64,000 nucleotides of DNA. Origin: Unio delphinus (lineage: Eukaryota > Mollusca > Bivalvia > Unionida > Unionidae). Within the stretch, counting starts at the first letter, position 1, and every line of letters starts with the position of its first letter. Both the position numbers and the translations under genes were made by a program. The notes under the pieces were generated by a model. That model made no database searches. It saw nothing but the letters and a program-made list of their open reading frames with translations, and was not told the origin of the DNA. The stretch is from positions 372,001 through 436,000 of the forward strand of contig JAQISU010000163.1 of NCBI GenBank assembly GCA_029339505.1. The letters run 5' to 3'. Shown here in pieces: positions 30,747-44,047 of the stretch.

Positions 30747-32072
30747 CTGTGCCAGCAATGGAAGAAACAAGCATTAGTAATCAATGAAATACAAAATACA
30801 GGCAATGAAAGTAATGCTCCTACTGTGCAGTGGAGGTGTAATTCACAGGATATGCACTTCACCTAAGATATTATTTTTAAAAAAGTAAACTATAACATGA
30901 TCAAAATTACAGTGGTTCTTTTCTTGTTAAATCCCAGATATCACCAACTCCCAGTCTGGTGTTTACATAGTTTATATAAAACACTTCACTATAACAAAAT
31001 GATTGGTATGCACTCCAGATTCATTGTTATGGGTGTAATTGAGTAGAGTCTCCTGACTATTCATTTATATGCTTAATTAACTGATAGGCAGATAAACTTG
31101 GAAACAGTGTGTTATAGGCTTGCTGAAACTAATAAATTAATGCAGTGATTTACTTGATAGGCAAACTGGATAGAACTTGCTTCTGGAAAATTCTATGATG
31201 AAGCTAAACATTGTCATTAACTACTAAGTGGAACAGTACTGGAGATCAGTAGTGAAAGTGATGCTCCAGGAGTAAACAGATTTTTAAAAATCCTCTTATA
31301 ATTAGTTCTGTTATAAAATGTGTGCTGGTCAAGGAAATAAATAGATACATATACTATTTCAATAAATAAAATATCTCCTACACTGCAATTATGAAATTAT
31401 TTTTGTCGATTAGAGCTTGTTATCGCATGTACAGATCAACTTGACTCATCTCATAATAAAGAAATTATATGTAAGATTCTTTATTTAGACTAATTTAACT
31501 CGATAAGTTAAGTGGTACCATGACATCAGGCATACAATGTGCATTGTTTTAAAAGGATCATAATGTTCCAGAGGCAGGTTTAGCTGCAGGCACAATGACA
31601 GAATAGGAGAAACTGAGTCTGTTAAAGGCCCAAACATGTGGCATGTTTGTTTATCAAAATTTCTATAGATATTATAGCTTCTTATTTTGCTTCTTTTTTT
31701 ATTTTTATGGCGTGTGAGGTGGGGGTTGGGTTAACAGCATTTTAACACATTATCGACTGTCATGCTGAAGAAATGGAAGCAAAGTGCCCTAATCCTGAGG
31801 ACACACTGATGCCCTGGGATAAAATATTACACACAACACTGTAATTAAAATTAGCAAATAACACAGACCCTGATCCAATGGTACATTCAAATCAAAGCAT
31901 ATCATGGTCACTGCTGTTCACAGTTCTTTATACACATACAAAATCAGTCAGCTAGCATTTTATTAATTAACTTCAAGGTGAAGAAATCTTTGATCTCTCA
32001 ATAAAGTTCCCAATAGTCATGATTCTGACTAAAGAAAGAAATCTTTGATCTGTCAATTTACTACCCAATACT
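30747..32072 (-). other. Intron of the FAM117/GLCCI1-like gene
   Basis: Part of the ~12.8-kb intron between the two exons (30,747-43,564). No gene or clear repeat in this part. Confidence 0.5.
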
Positions 32073-32234
32073 CAGTGTATCCCCTAGGGGTCTAAGACTG
32101 AGAATCAAAAGTCTCCATGGTGTCAAAACTGGGGGCCAGACTGAGTAAAAAAAAACAACGTTGGTATTAAAATAGGGGTCAAAAAAGAAATCTGGGGGTC
32201 TCTGAAGCGCAAATGAGGATAAAGAGAAACACTG
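32073..32234. mobile_element. Possible short MITE with CAGTG ends
   Basis: Starts CAGTGTATCCCC and ends GAGAAACACTG, hAT-style ends. No matching 8-bp flanking duplication is seen, so the call is weak. Confidence 0.35.
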
Positions 32235-32879
32235 CAATTTTCATCTTCTTTGTAAAGATCGATGAAGTTTTTACTCAGTGGCATAACTACACAATTTTTG
32301 AATCAGCTAGTTGATCCAGTTTTGATGTCCAGCCTTTGCAAGAGTTAGACAAATTGTCAGCAATTCTTCACAAGTCTCCAAAACTGCATACTGGTAGATG
32401 GCAGAAAAAACAGGATATAAGAAAGCATTTTCAGTGCTGTTGTAGATTTGTGGACATTGATTGGCTTACTTAAAAAACAACCACAGTCCATCTCCAAAAA
32501 GTGACTGATCAGTCATTATGATGCGGGCATGCACTTTTATAAGTGTAGATTTGATTTACTGGAGATGTATTTATACCCATTTTATTTAAAAGGCCAAAAT
32601 GTGATCATGAAACACATGTTCCACCACAATGCATGTGATGATTTCAACACACAACTTAATGAAGTTTAAATATAATTGAAGGACCTTTGGATGGATGAAC
32701 ACATTGATATGGATACCAATGTCTCTACTGCTGAAAGTAAGAGACATTCATTAATTGACTGAGAGAAGGAAAAAAATAGATATTTACATACTAGAAGAAG
32801 TCCTTACCTAATTTTGGTCCCGTAACTTAGGTCAGAGCCTAATTATTTATGTAATATGAATTTATCTGCATCTATTAAA
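32235..32879 (-). other. Intronic non-coding DNA
   Basis: Nothing recognised. Confidence 0.4.
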
Positions 32880-33512
32880 TTATTTACTGATACATTCACA
32901 GTGAGTACATTTGCCATAATAAATCTGATCTGGATCAAGTAAATTATCTATTTATTCATGCTCAGTGAGTACTATAAGAAATCTGATCTGGATCTATTGA
33001 ATAATTTAATACATGCTCAGTGAGTACTATAAGAAATCTGATCTGGATCTATTGAATAATTTAATGCATACTCAGTGAGTACTATAAGAAATCTGATCTA
33101 GATATATTGAATAATCTATTAATACATACTCAGTGAGTACTATAGAAATCTGATCTGGATCTATTGAATTATCTATTAATACATACTCAGTGAGTACTAT
33201 AAGAAATCTGTTCTGGATCTACTGAATTATCTATTAATACATACTCAGTGAGTACTATAAGAAATCTGTTCTGGATCATGTAAATTATCTATTAATACAT
33301 GCTCAGTGAGTACTATAAGAAATCTGTTCTGGATATATTGAATAATCTATTAAAACATGCTCAGTGAGTACTATAAGAAATCTGTTCTGGATCTATCAAA
33401 TTATATATTAATACATGCTCAGTGAGTGCTAAGAGGAATCTGTTCTGGATATATTGAATAATCTATTAATACATGCTCATTGAGTACTATAAGATCTGAT
33501 CTGGATCAATCA
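32880..33512. repeat. 55-bp satellite array
   Basis: About 11 units with CTCAGTGAGTACTATAAGAA and ATCTGATCTGGATC; the spacing of CTCAG is 55 bp at 32,961, 33,016 and 33,071. Intronic. Confidence 0.95.
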
Positions 33513-34719
33513 CATACCTAGACTGCCATATTTCATATTTTCATGTTGTTTGGTAAAGCACAAAATTAATTATACCGATAGTAAACAGTTGAGGGAAGAA
33601 TGTAATTTGTCATGTACAAAAACAACTAAAGTGTATCATATATTTCTGTCCAAACCTAATGTGGTTTGGTTTATTTCTTACTAAATTAAAATTTCAACTG
33701 TTGATGAAATTAATTTTAGTAAAATTCTGCACTTGTAAAAAGAAAACCTAAAGCAATTGCAGAAAAAATTGACAGCATTGTTTTTTGAGCTTATACAAGT
33801 TATTAATATTTAGAATGATGGAGAGTATTACTGTAAAATGCAAAATGTGTTGAAATCATTTGGAAGTCAAATATTCCGTAACAATGGATCTTACCATGTA
33901 TGAATCACTTCAAAGGCTGAATAGGCATTACCAGTTGTGGTCTGAGACCAAACAAGTGATTTATTTAAAGTGTACACTAAACTGAATAATTATTATTAGT
34001 AGTAGTATTCTAGCAGATAGTCCCCCCCCCAAAAAAAACAACAAAAAAAATCAAATGGTACTAAAGAAACACTAAATAATAGTAAGAAGTCAAATATAAA
34101 AAAAAATCATGGCCTTTGAAAGCATTCTTAAACAAATTCAAGACTTATTTAAGTGCTCTTTCCTTGTTTCTAATTTTTAGGATTCAGGTGTTTATCAGGT
34201 TCTCTGCATGTCATGTCAATTACATGTACTGCAATGCCCACAGAGGTGAGATGTGTGAGTGATCTGCAAAATCAAACCCCTTAAATCAATTGCCACCCCC
34301 CTGAGCATGGAGATGACATAAATAGCACATCCTTACCATGCCAAAATCACAGCAGGCCAGTTGTCAGCAGCAAGCCCTGCTGCCAGATGGACCAGACTGG
34401 TGAGAGGTGCATAAAGGAGTTCAGCTGTCTCTAAAGAGATAAGCAGCTCAAAATGCATGACATTGTTGTAGTTGATTAAATTTTTCAATCACACACCTGG
34501 ACCAGTGCTAATTTGGTGCTGACCAAGTTTATTTTAAGGGGCTGTTATGTCAAGAATATTGTCAATTATGCACAATGAAAGTCCATTTTTGTACTGAAAG
34601 TTTCTTTTCCATATGTTTTAATCAAACTCATACAAGTACTTTACACTCATTGTTCACCAATAATAAACACTTACATATGAAAAGCTGCTTGTACTCATTT
34701 ATAATTACTTAACTAATTA
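33513..34719 (-). other. Intronic non-coding DNA
   Basis: Only a C/A-rich low-complexity run near 34,021-34,050 is seen. Confidence 0.4.
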
Positions 34720-34755
34720 AGCTCCAGTGACACCTTTAGGCATAACGAGTTAGAC

Positions 34756-35998
34756 CAGAGGTAGGCAAACTTTCCAGTGCAGGGGCCACATACCTAAATT
34801 TACAACTTTAGTAGACTGCATAGTTCATTAAGTAAAACAATTTAATATTTGAAATAGCAAATACAAAAGGTCTTTCTAAATAACATCATAATTAATTTTC
34901 AGATGCTAATATGCTGTTAATATTTGAAAACTTTAACTTCAAAAGAAGCACATTTATTTGATAAACAGAGTAATATAAACAGAGTCAGTTAAAATGATGC
35001 AGCTGATCAACCAGTTCCATCTGCAGTTTTTCAGTGGCTGTTTCAATGTCACAAGCAAAGGGTGCATTGAGCAGGTCGAACTGTTGTTCCATTGCCTTGA
35101 AATCAGAAAACCTCCAGATAAATTCTTCTTTTAAAGCCATGATCTGACAACTCTACATGTCAGATAATGCTTGTGAAACTATCTGCATCTTCAAAAGAGG
35201 AAAATGAGCAAAGTTCTCCTCATTCAACTGCTTGGCAAAAAGTTTAAGCTCCGTTTGAAAGGATTTCACTTTTACATACAATTCATGAACAAATACACCT
35301 TTTCCTTGACGTTTAGTGTTCAACTCATTCAATTTTTGCATTATGTCCACAGCAAATGCAACATCACAAATCCATTCTTCACTCTGCATTTGTTTTGAAA
35401 AGTCACAAGATATATCTTTCATTGAAGAAAACATGAGAATCTCTGCTTTGGGGTCCCACACCCTCTTTAGTACTTTTCCCATGCTTAACCAGTGGATATT
35501 TGTGTGGCAGTGCACATCAGTGAAATCAGCTTCCATATCTTCCAACAGGCTTTGGAACTGCCTGTGTTTCAGTCCATTTACTCTTATTGCATTCATTGCA
35601 CATATGACTGGATCCACAACATGCTTAAGATTTAAAGAAGACTTGCAGAGCCTTTCTTGGTGTATGATGCAGTGAAAGGACAGTAGACTATGCAGTGGGA
35701 AGTCTTTTAATTTTATCATTCATTAACTTCACAAGGCCGGAATGTTTACATGTTAGTGAAAAAGCCCCATCAGTTGTAATACTTGCCAGTTTATCTACAT
35801 TTCTCTCAAAATTAGAAAGAAATTTTACCCTTGAGAAAATTAAATAGCATGAACTTAGGACTTGTTCCTAGGCCGCATGAAAACCCTTGGCGGTCCACAT
35901 AAAAGCCCTTAGCGGGCGGCATGAAAGCCCTTGGCAACATGAAAGTCCTTGGCAGGAGGCATGCAGCCTGCCTGCAGGTTGTAGTTTGCTTACCCCTG
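34756..35998 (-). mobile_element. hAT-family transposon relic, 1,243 bp
   Basis: Terminal inverted repeats CAGAGGTAGGCAAACT and AGTTTGCTTACCCCTG, with flanks AGTTAGAC and AGTTAAAT (6 of 8 match) as the 8-bp target duplication. Inside is a partial hAT transposase on the minus strand. Near the right end a GGCATGAAAGCCCTTGGC-type motif is repeated four times. Confidence 0.85.
34990..35840 (-). pseudogene. hAT transposase fragment (GTF2IRD2/ZBED-like)
   Basis: The longest open part (35,719-35,153, 188 aa) reads FHCIIHQERLCKSSLN, LKHRQFQSLLEDMEADFTDV and HCHTNIHWLSMGKVLKRVWD. The upstream continuation contains ITTDGAFSLTCKHSG, and the downstream part has FSDFKAMEQQFDLLNAPF. This is the central-to-C-terminal region of a hAT transposase of the type also domesticated in GTF2IRD2 and related proteins. 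The N-terminal BED finger is missing, and there are stops between parts. Not functional. Confidence 0.8.
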
Positions 35999-36343
35999 AG
36001 TTAAATGTATCCTACTTCCAAGCACTGTGGCATCAAAGTTATTGGGTCCACTAAGGCCCTCACACACAAGCACATAAAGAGAACTTTTATCCTTCTGCAT
36101 ATGTGCAAGTGAAATAACCAAATAAAAATGAAAGAATGACATTTCTAACAAAACTAGTCATCAAGTTAAATGATGTGTTTCTTACCTTAAAATCTCAGGG
36201 GCTGAATGAGTTAATGAGTTTTGGTGATGTTACCAAATATAAATATGCATTATGTATTGGACAATTTGTGCACCAATATGGCACAAAAAATAAAAAAATA
36301 GCCATTCCTTGACAATGTCTAAAATATTCCCCAAAACACTGTT

Positions 36344-36811
36344 AACTCGTTATGCCCCAGCGCCACTACTGAGGCATGATGAGTTTGTACCCTACTTCCA
36401 AACATCATCACTGAAGATATATCAAAGTATGTGGTATTGCAAGACAATAAGAGATTTAGCTCTTCAATGATACCAATTAATCTGGACTTTCTACTTGAAT
36501 TACAAAATACAAAGGGAAAAACGTAACACTTGGACCCAATTTTTTTGCACCAAATATTTGCTTGTTGTTGGAACTGGATTTGGAGTCTGGATTTTAGACT
36601 TTCTGGCCTGAGTTCTTAGGCAAACTGGCCTGAACAGCACACAGACAGGTGAACCTTTGCGATCGGGGGTAATGAATGGCCAGGACATGAAAATGTTGAG
36701 TCCAATAAGCACCCCCCTTCAAACTTTTACATTTTTGCATCGTCAATACAAAATGACATTTCTAACACAGCAAGGCATCCAGTCAAGTAAAATTCTCTTG
36801 GAGGCATAGGG
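36344..36811 (+). mobile_element. MITE related to copies A-C, diverged partial copy
   Basis: Begins GTTAACTCGTTATGCCCCAG and carries the family interior (TACCCTACTTCCAAACATC, AATCTGGACTTTCTACTTGA); the right end is lost. Confidence 0.6.
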
Positions 36812-37120
36812 AACACTCACCAGTTATTATGTACTTTTGAGAGTGATGTATATAATGTGAAGTTGTTTGCATTTAAAATATGTACAGTGGAGAGAATGTT
36901 GACAAACCTCTATGCTACGCTGATGTAATATTGCTGACATTTCTTTGGATATTGTACTTTTGGAAATTGTAAATGATCTAAGCACATTGCTAACTAAAAT
37001 ACCTGCTTCCTTGTGTTCCAAAAATCAGCCTGAATTAGTCTAAAGTACACTATCCTTAGCAGCTATTAAAATAGGGAAAATTAATTTTGCTAGACTCAAT
37101 ACTAGCTTTATAATATGCAA
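36812..37120 (-). repeat. Interspersed repeat, copy 2 (inverted partner of 23,628-23,945)
   Basis: Carries the same blocks as copy 1 on the opposite strand, with about 20-25 percent visible differences and small gaps. Confidence 0.6.
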
Positions 37121-37467
37121 TGAAAGAACCACCAAATATATAAAATGTACAAAAAAAGTTATCAGCTCTTTTCTATACAATTGACTTCTGAAGTTCAGGA
37201 ACTAAAACTGACTACCAGTAAGTGGAGCTAGCACTTTTTTTAAAAAGTGCACATTTGGAGTAACCCATTTTACGCCCATCAATCATATACCAAAATAAAG
37301 AGAACTATACCTAAGATATACAAGATCTTTTTTAAACAGTCATTATAATAAGCGAGGAAAGCCAAGGATTATTTCCATCTTCATATAATGTGCATTGTTA
37401 TACTCTTCATAAGAGGGCCTCAAGGGAAAATAGTCCTTGACTAATGAGTCACCCTCTATAAATAAAG

Positions 37468-37505
<38 letters not shown>

Positions 37506-38447
37506 GTTTGTTGATTTAGTGGTTTTCAAGGAAAGTAAAAGATTTTTTTAAGAAACTGTTTGACAGGATTGAGATTTTTCAACAAAAAACCTTAGAGTAG
37601 CCTGATTACAGAAGACCAATTACAACAAACAATGTTACAACTATCTTTTGAAGTGGGTATGTAATACTGTGACAAATGCCAGACTGTAGATATACTCATT
37701 ACAGTGTATGTCCAAAGAAAAGCAAAGCTGGCAGAATTCCTGAAAATTTCATTACTGATGCCAGAACAAAGTTGAACAAAGAGTAAGATAAGATTATGAA
37801 CAATAAACTCGAATCTTCTGACTTTTGGTATTCTAAAGGAACAAATACAGAAAAAAGACTTCTGCTATGAGAGACTACCTTTCTGAGATATCAGGTTTTC
37901 AAAGCTGATTTTTTGCATATAAAATGTGATGATCTGTCAACACCACCTGTCTTAATGGACTATATTTTGGGGGTTTATGAGGTGGTTCTTCAAGTGACAA
38001 CCAAATGTGCTAAGACTTTGTTTAATCTGGATAAAAATAGTTTTAGCTGCAGATAAGACTGACCTCAACATTTCTTGATGGGGATGACAGTCATCCAAAA
38101 TCTAACCACTGTTAGAATGAATAAGCCAAAAGCAAGACTGTCCTCAGGTTAGAATGGAATAAGGCTAAAAAATTACATTCATCTACTCTAATTTACATGA
38201 AGTGCCTGACAGTGGGTAAGTAACTTTTCCAAGATGTTATTCCAAAATAAAAAAGTGGCATTTGAAATAGATTGTTTTTTGTACAGTGTCATTTGAATAT
38301 AATTGATGCTTCACGTGAAGGAAAAATTCCAAAATTGCATGCTATGCAAGACAAGTAGCCAAATAAAAATATTTCAATTCCAGTGAATGGCTAACAAGAT
38401 CACACATACATTACATTGTTCATTGTACAAAGTGGAAGCCTTGTCAG
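37121..38447. other. Intronic DNA with one retroposon tail
   Basis: 37,407-37,505 matches the tail at 26,490 and ends in an ATT microsatellite. The rest is unrecognised. Confidence 0.45.
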
Positions 38448-38576
38448 TAGCTTTTCGCGGGTCGGTGGTTCTTTCCAGGGGTTTTCCCCGGGTTCTTCCA
38501 CCACCAATATACTGGCTGCCATGTATAGCCTATCGTGTGTTGAAAAATGGTGTTAAAACCTACAACCATAGATATT
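38448..38576 (+). mobile_element. SINE family 1, 5'-truncated copy
   Basis: Only the body is present (GGTCGGTGGTTCTTTCCAGG to GGTGTTAAAACCTACAACCA); the tRNA head is missing. Confidence 0.75.
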
Positions 38577-38936
38577 AAAAACATTAAAATTAAAATAAAA
38601 AAGTAAAAAAATGCAATTTTTCTCAATAAATTTAAAAGAAAAACGTTCCAGTAGTTTTTAGGCAACACAAAAATCAGTAATTTACTTATTTACATGCTAC
38701 ATACCAGTTAAAGTTTCAGTGATACAAATATGAAAAAATGTCAAAAGTTTTAAACCATAGTCCAGATAACATTGAATTTTTATTTACTCAATTTTGCTAT
38801 GACCATCTGACTGATCTGACCACAACTCTATGGAAGTACCAAATATAAAAAACGCAACAAAAAAAAAGTAAAAAAAAAAATGTTTGATGAGGTAAAATAA
38901 AAAAAAACGATAAAAACATTTTTATCATCTATACCT

Positions 38937-38970
<34 letters not shown>

Positions 38971-40780
38971 AGTGGAAGCCAGATAAACCTGTATATGTAT
39001 CTGGACAGATGTATTGTAATTTAATTGATTAAATATATTTTGAGTAACACATGATGCATTCTTCAACAGTCCTTTGTTGGGTCCTCTTTGTCCATAATGG
39101 TTACTCTGCCAGACATTATGTCATTGCGGCCAGTATATGTTAATAGGCTTGTAACTAAATTTAGACATGCTGTCTTGCTGAACCAATCAGATGACTGAGT
39201 ACGTGATTTAACATTATGTCAGCTGTTTGAGTCAGTAATACGGCAACTGGGATGCCTGTTGAAATGCATACTTTTCAGTATCAGTGCTGCATTTAACTTA
39301 AAATTATCTGCAGTAAGATCCACTCTCCTCCACTCCATCCACCATGTTATTTACTTGGGACATTTTCTTGCATAGCATACTGTTCCAACCACCATGTTAT
39401 TTATTTGGGACATTTTCTTGCATAGCATACTGTTCAAGTTTTGTTCTTGGGAAAATTGCCCAGGTTCCTGTATTCACAGCTTTGCTTTTGAATCCAACTT
39501 TATCTGTACTTTAATATGCTGAACTGTTTGGCCAAATATACTTCATGCAAACTTCCCATGGTCCATGTATGGAGTATCAGCTGATATTTGTCTTCATGGC
39601 AATCCATGTATTCAGACTCTTCAAGTTCAGGGTCTCCATATACCTCATACCAGCCCTTGCTGCTCCACATATCGGTGTCTGACTTTCTTCCTGAGGTAAT
39701 CCTATGGAACAAAGGGCCATTGCCAAGTTTCATGCATTAACAACTTGGCTTTGAAACCCCAAGTTGTGTCAGTACTTAAAGGTGCTCCACTATTCTGTCC
39801 ATGTATACTTCATGCATGCTTCTTTCTCATGGTCCATGTATGGAGTATCAGCTGATGTTTGTTGTCATCGGTTATCAGCCCTTGCAGCTCCATATACAGA
39901 TGTTGGACACTCTTCACAACCCTACAAACTCTTTCTGAGACATTCCTATTTAACAAAAAATTCAGAGCTGGGCTGGTGCAGTGTGGTGTAAAAAGACTGT
40001 CCCCATCATGACGAAGATTATTACAATAAAATGCCTATTGAACCTATGTATTGTGTTATTTGAGAGGCGTATATGTAGATGACAGATTCACAAAGCTTGC
40101 AGTAAAATGAACCCCAGAGACAATTATCAATCTCATCATCTTATGTGCATTCAGACCATCTTTTGTTGTTACTAAGAAAATTAGCTTAAATAGTGTTTGC
40201 TGTGTTACATCAATTCCATTAAATACTGCTTGTCCAATATAAAGACAGTTTTATTCCAGCAAATTTACAACATGCAAAGTTTCACAACGTTTTGCATCAA
40301 AGGCACTAATAAGCTAAGTAGTAGCTATTTATCTCAGCTGGTTTTCAAGCCCAAGTTGATCTAATTTTCACAAAATAGTTTGGCCTAGCTTGTTTTCTAG
40401 TGTTTACACACTATTACTAAGTGTTGCAAATGACAGACTAATAATGCCACTGCCAAAAATCTTAAAAAATTCTCAATGCTTTGTTACATATATTTGATTT
40501 AAGTCATTTATTTTTGTTTTAATTGTTTGTCAGATTCAAATTTGACATTTTAAGTTTAAGATTCATTCAATGGGAGCTATTTTTTTTTAAAAGTGGGATG
40601 ACCTGTACTTTACAAATAAACACCAGATGTTGACCTCATTTATGACCTGGCTTCAGAGTTGTAAACAAGCTTTTAAAATGATTGGTTGATTCCAAGGCCA
40701 TTATGGAGCTTTGTTATAAACATCATTCTATTTTTAGTTTTTGAGAGTAAAAATAACTGATTCTCATCTGGGTCATACAT
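38577..40780. other. Intronic DNA with CAA microsatellite and local duplications
   Basis: (CAA)n at 38,937-38,970. A ~45-bp direct duplication with GGGACATTTTCTTGCATAGC lies at 39,345-39,435. A ~290-bp block with CATGGTCCATGTATGGAGTA (39,490-39,600) recurs at 39,770-39,880. No gene. Confidence 0.5.
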
Positions 40781-41357
40781 TGTGCACGAGATTTTTTGAA
40801 CGTAAATTTGTTCTAAAGATTCTAAAAGATCATGTGACCCCTTCTTTGTTTACGTAAAAACAGGTATATAAATTAAGTTTTGGAGCGAACTATTTACTAG
40901 AAGCTGGGCTGTTAGAATACTAAGTTGTTTTGAGTTATTTTAAATTACCTTGTACTGGAAATTATTTCAATTTGTTTGGATCAAGAGGATTTATTTTGTT
41001 ATTTATCTGGAAAACATTTGTGCTCATTGAATTTCATAAGACCAGAACTAACTTCGTCACGTGACATCATCTTCCATCTTGGATGCTTCACGAAGATTCG
41101 AACTGGGAATTATTAAGACATTTTATTACCAGGACTTTTGCAATTTCACTAGTGGATTATATTTTGAATTATTTTTGGATTAAGTTTGGAATGATTCTTA
41201 AAACCATAAGTTTATTTATCTTTTCTTGAAAATATTTGTGCTCAATAAATTGTTTATTAAGTTTTTACAAGCTTGTTATTTTCAATCTTTCTATGTTACT
41301 GTTTATTCGAGCCTAAGCACGTGACAGCTCCTGATGTAAAATGGTTTGACCCCTACA
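40781..41357 (+). mobile_element. Possible solo LTR, 577 bp
   Basis: Starts TGTGCACGAG and ends CCTACA (TGT...ACA pattern). It contains a TATA box (GGTATATAAATTAAG, near 40,863) and a poly(A) signal (CTCAATAAATTG, near 41,243) in LTR order. No clear target duplication or second copy is seen, so the call is tentative. Confidence 0.35.
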
Positions 41358-43564
41358 TTAAGCAACTAACTTTATGGAATGCAGAACATAATTCAATAGA
41401 AAGATAAGCCATATGGATCAATTTGAGACCAGTGCTATCTCAAGATGAAATCAGACTGGTTTATTTTATTTTTATCATTATAAAATAATATTTCATTTTA
41501 AATCAGATTTCATATTATTTCATTTTAAATCAGACTGGTTTTATAATGCTGGCGTACATGTAGTAAACATTATTAATGAAACACTTCTTGAGATCAGATT
41601 TACAGTTTTGAATATCAGTAACACCATGTCTGTTTCAGAAAGTACTATATATTGAAGAATGAGACAATACAACCTCAGTAAACCTGCCTTCTCTGATGTC
41701 AATTATGAAACATTAGGCTTGTCAGTTCATAAAATAATAATGTGGTGAAACAAGACAAATCCTGCTCCACATAAATATCAATGGCTTGTTTTATTATTTA
41801 ATATTGTTTTGATGACACTTAGGATAGCTGGTAATTTGGTATGGTCTAGTAAACTATTTCATGTATTTAATATTTAATTTGGTTTATTTCAATAAATGAC
41901 AAAGAAGGAATTGCTGTCATTGGCACTGGCCATTACTTATGTTAGCATGGATGAGAAATTCCTTTAAATTTTTTATCAGCTTGGATGAGAAATTATTGCT
42001 CTTGCTCTACGTGGATAGACCAAATTTAGAAAAGACATTCTGTTTCCTGACCAAAACTTGTACATGCCACCCAACCCCACCTCCAGAGATATAAGCATAA
42101 TTATTGTTATTACAAAAGGCACAAAAAGCGCAATTCAGGTGTAAATAGTGTAAACCTAATATTACGTGCCAGAATTACAGCACATACGAAAAAGATAAAT
42201 TTGTATGTCTTAGTTGCAGTGAGTCATAAATCTTGTCAAAAGCACAAAATCAATATAGATTAGAAATGTGTACCTTTTCGCTGAATGATCATGAACTGGA
42301 ATTCTGCAATGATTATGGTCACATTCTCATAGTGCTGTATTAAATTACTCTCATATTCTTCTTTTAAAGTTTGCTAATTAGTGTTTATTTATCTTTTTTC
42401 TGATCTGACAAGTTTGAAAATTTAAAAATATCTCTCTTATCTAATTTTTTCCATTATATAACCTCCACAATTCACACAGTAAAAAGTTTCACTTAACATC
42501 TGGCACCATTTTCTTTAATGATATAGACTGGTTCATTAGCCAACTACCTTATCAATAAAATAAATCTATTACCAAAGTAGTGTCAAGAAAAATGTAATTT
42601 GATAAGAGAAAAAAAGCATAATGATTGGCATGTATGCAATTTGTAAAGCACTTTTCTTAGATGGCTATGAAAGCCAGGAGACTTAGTATGCTAGTAATTT
42701 GTACCTAAGAAACAAAGGTAATTTTTATTATGCAAAGTTATAATAAAAGTATCCATGACATTGCAACAAAGTTAATATTGATAACTGTATGGCAAATCGT
42801 ATGGTGGCCATGTACTAATTTCAAATTTGAATTCAAGCTGGATGTAATGTATGACAGAACTTTGCGAATGAAATAACTCTTGACATGCATTAGGGGAAAA
42901 CTGTGAAACTTAACACATGTTACTCATTATCTGAAATTATGTGCCTTTTTATGACTAAAAGCAAACCTTCATCATGGGGTAGGTGTGGGGATATATTTGA
43001 CATCAGCAAATTGTTCACAATTCCTCTAGTTATTGTTAATAATTTTTTAATTTTGATCAAAGCAGCAAAGAATCTGATTTTTCATAAAGTGTTTCTTTTG
43101 TCTCATCACTCAAAACAAATTATTTGTCTTTAGAGATTTGCATGATTTTTAAGATGAGTGCTTCAATCAATGATAGTACAATATGATAATAGCCCATTGC
43201 TTTCTTTTAATATATAAATCAAGGTCCTTTTCATGTTATGGTGTATAAAAAATAATCTAAGCAAATTCCAGTTTTCAAATATGTACTCAGTCCATACCAA
43301 CACAAACAATCAATAGTTAACTGGAACGGGCTGTACTCGGTAACTCCAGATAAAGTACTTCAAAATAATTGATCTAAAACGTGTTGAAAACCAGTTGGAA
43401 GAAAGGATACCATTCTTTTATTAAAATTATGTTATCATATACAGTGCAACAGGCTAAATACCAAACATTTTGAAAAAGTGAAAATGATACATATCATTTT
43501 TGGTAAATATCCTTGCACACCTGTATACTATAAACAATATTTTACTGTAAATATTACCACTCAC
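41358..43564 (-). other. Intronic non-coding DNA
   Basis: No exon or recognisable repeat, apart from a small duplication around ATTTCATTTTAAATCAGA (41,490-41,540). Confidence 0.4.
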
Positions 43565-43728
43565 CTGTGTACATTTGTCTAGCATAAATATTCCTGATTG
43601 CTGGTAATGATGAAGTCCGGCTTTATCCACAGGCCATTGTCCCTTCAGATAAGGCACTATTGTCTCTAGTGAACCTGTTCTTCTTAAAGATGAAGAAGCT
43701 GGACTGATTCTTGCTTTTGGTCTCTCAA
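43565..43728 (-). CDS. Host gene exon, FAM117/GLCCI1-like (exon n)
   Basis: 164 bp on the minus strand, with acceptor CTTCCTATTACAG and donor GTGAGTGG. After two bases of a split codon it encodes ERPKARISPASSS, then RRTGSLETIVPYLKGQWP and a short tail ending DKCTQ. The block RRT-x-SL-(D/E)T...PYL-x-GQWP, followed by DK-x-TQ, is the signature of FAM117A/B and GLCCI1. It ends in phase 0 and joins the phase-0 exon at 30,746. Earlier exons (N-terminal Ser/Pro-rich part) were not found and probably lie to the right of the window. These are the only host coding exons I can support well. Confidence 0.82.
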
Positions 43729-44047
43729 CTGTAATAGGAAGGTAAAACTTTGTTGGTTTACCTATGGTGAAAACTGTGAAAGTACATGTACATGTAATTA
43801 CAATTCAGACCATGTAAATATTTACTCACTTTTCTAGGAAAATCTTTCTTGTCTGTGTCTTAACTTAAATATCTTAATACAACATTCTCCCCCTGAACTA
43901 TCATTTTAAATTTTGAGCTGTTACTTTTAAGAAATTTTTAAAAAATATTCTCTTGCAGAAGTATATGCTGAACCCAAGAAGAACACCCAAAGCAAGTTTA
44001 GTGGCAACAAGTGAAAAAGTACTAAAGTCAGAACCCAGCAATGATTT
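43729..44047 (-). other. Upstream intron start
   Basis: Non-coding sequence following the acceptor; nothing recognised. Confidence 0.4.

Larger units (their letters stand above)
34720..36230. mobile_element. Older MITE related to copies A-C, split by the hAT element
   Basis: 34,720-34,755 and 36,007-36,230 align with one end and the interior of the TTAA MITE family (CCTACTTCCAAGCACTGTGG). The hAT element sits between them. Confidence 0.55.
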
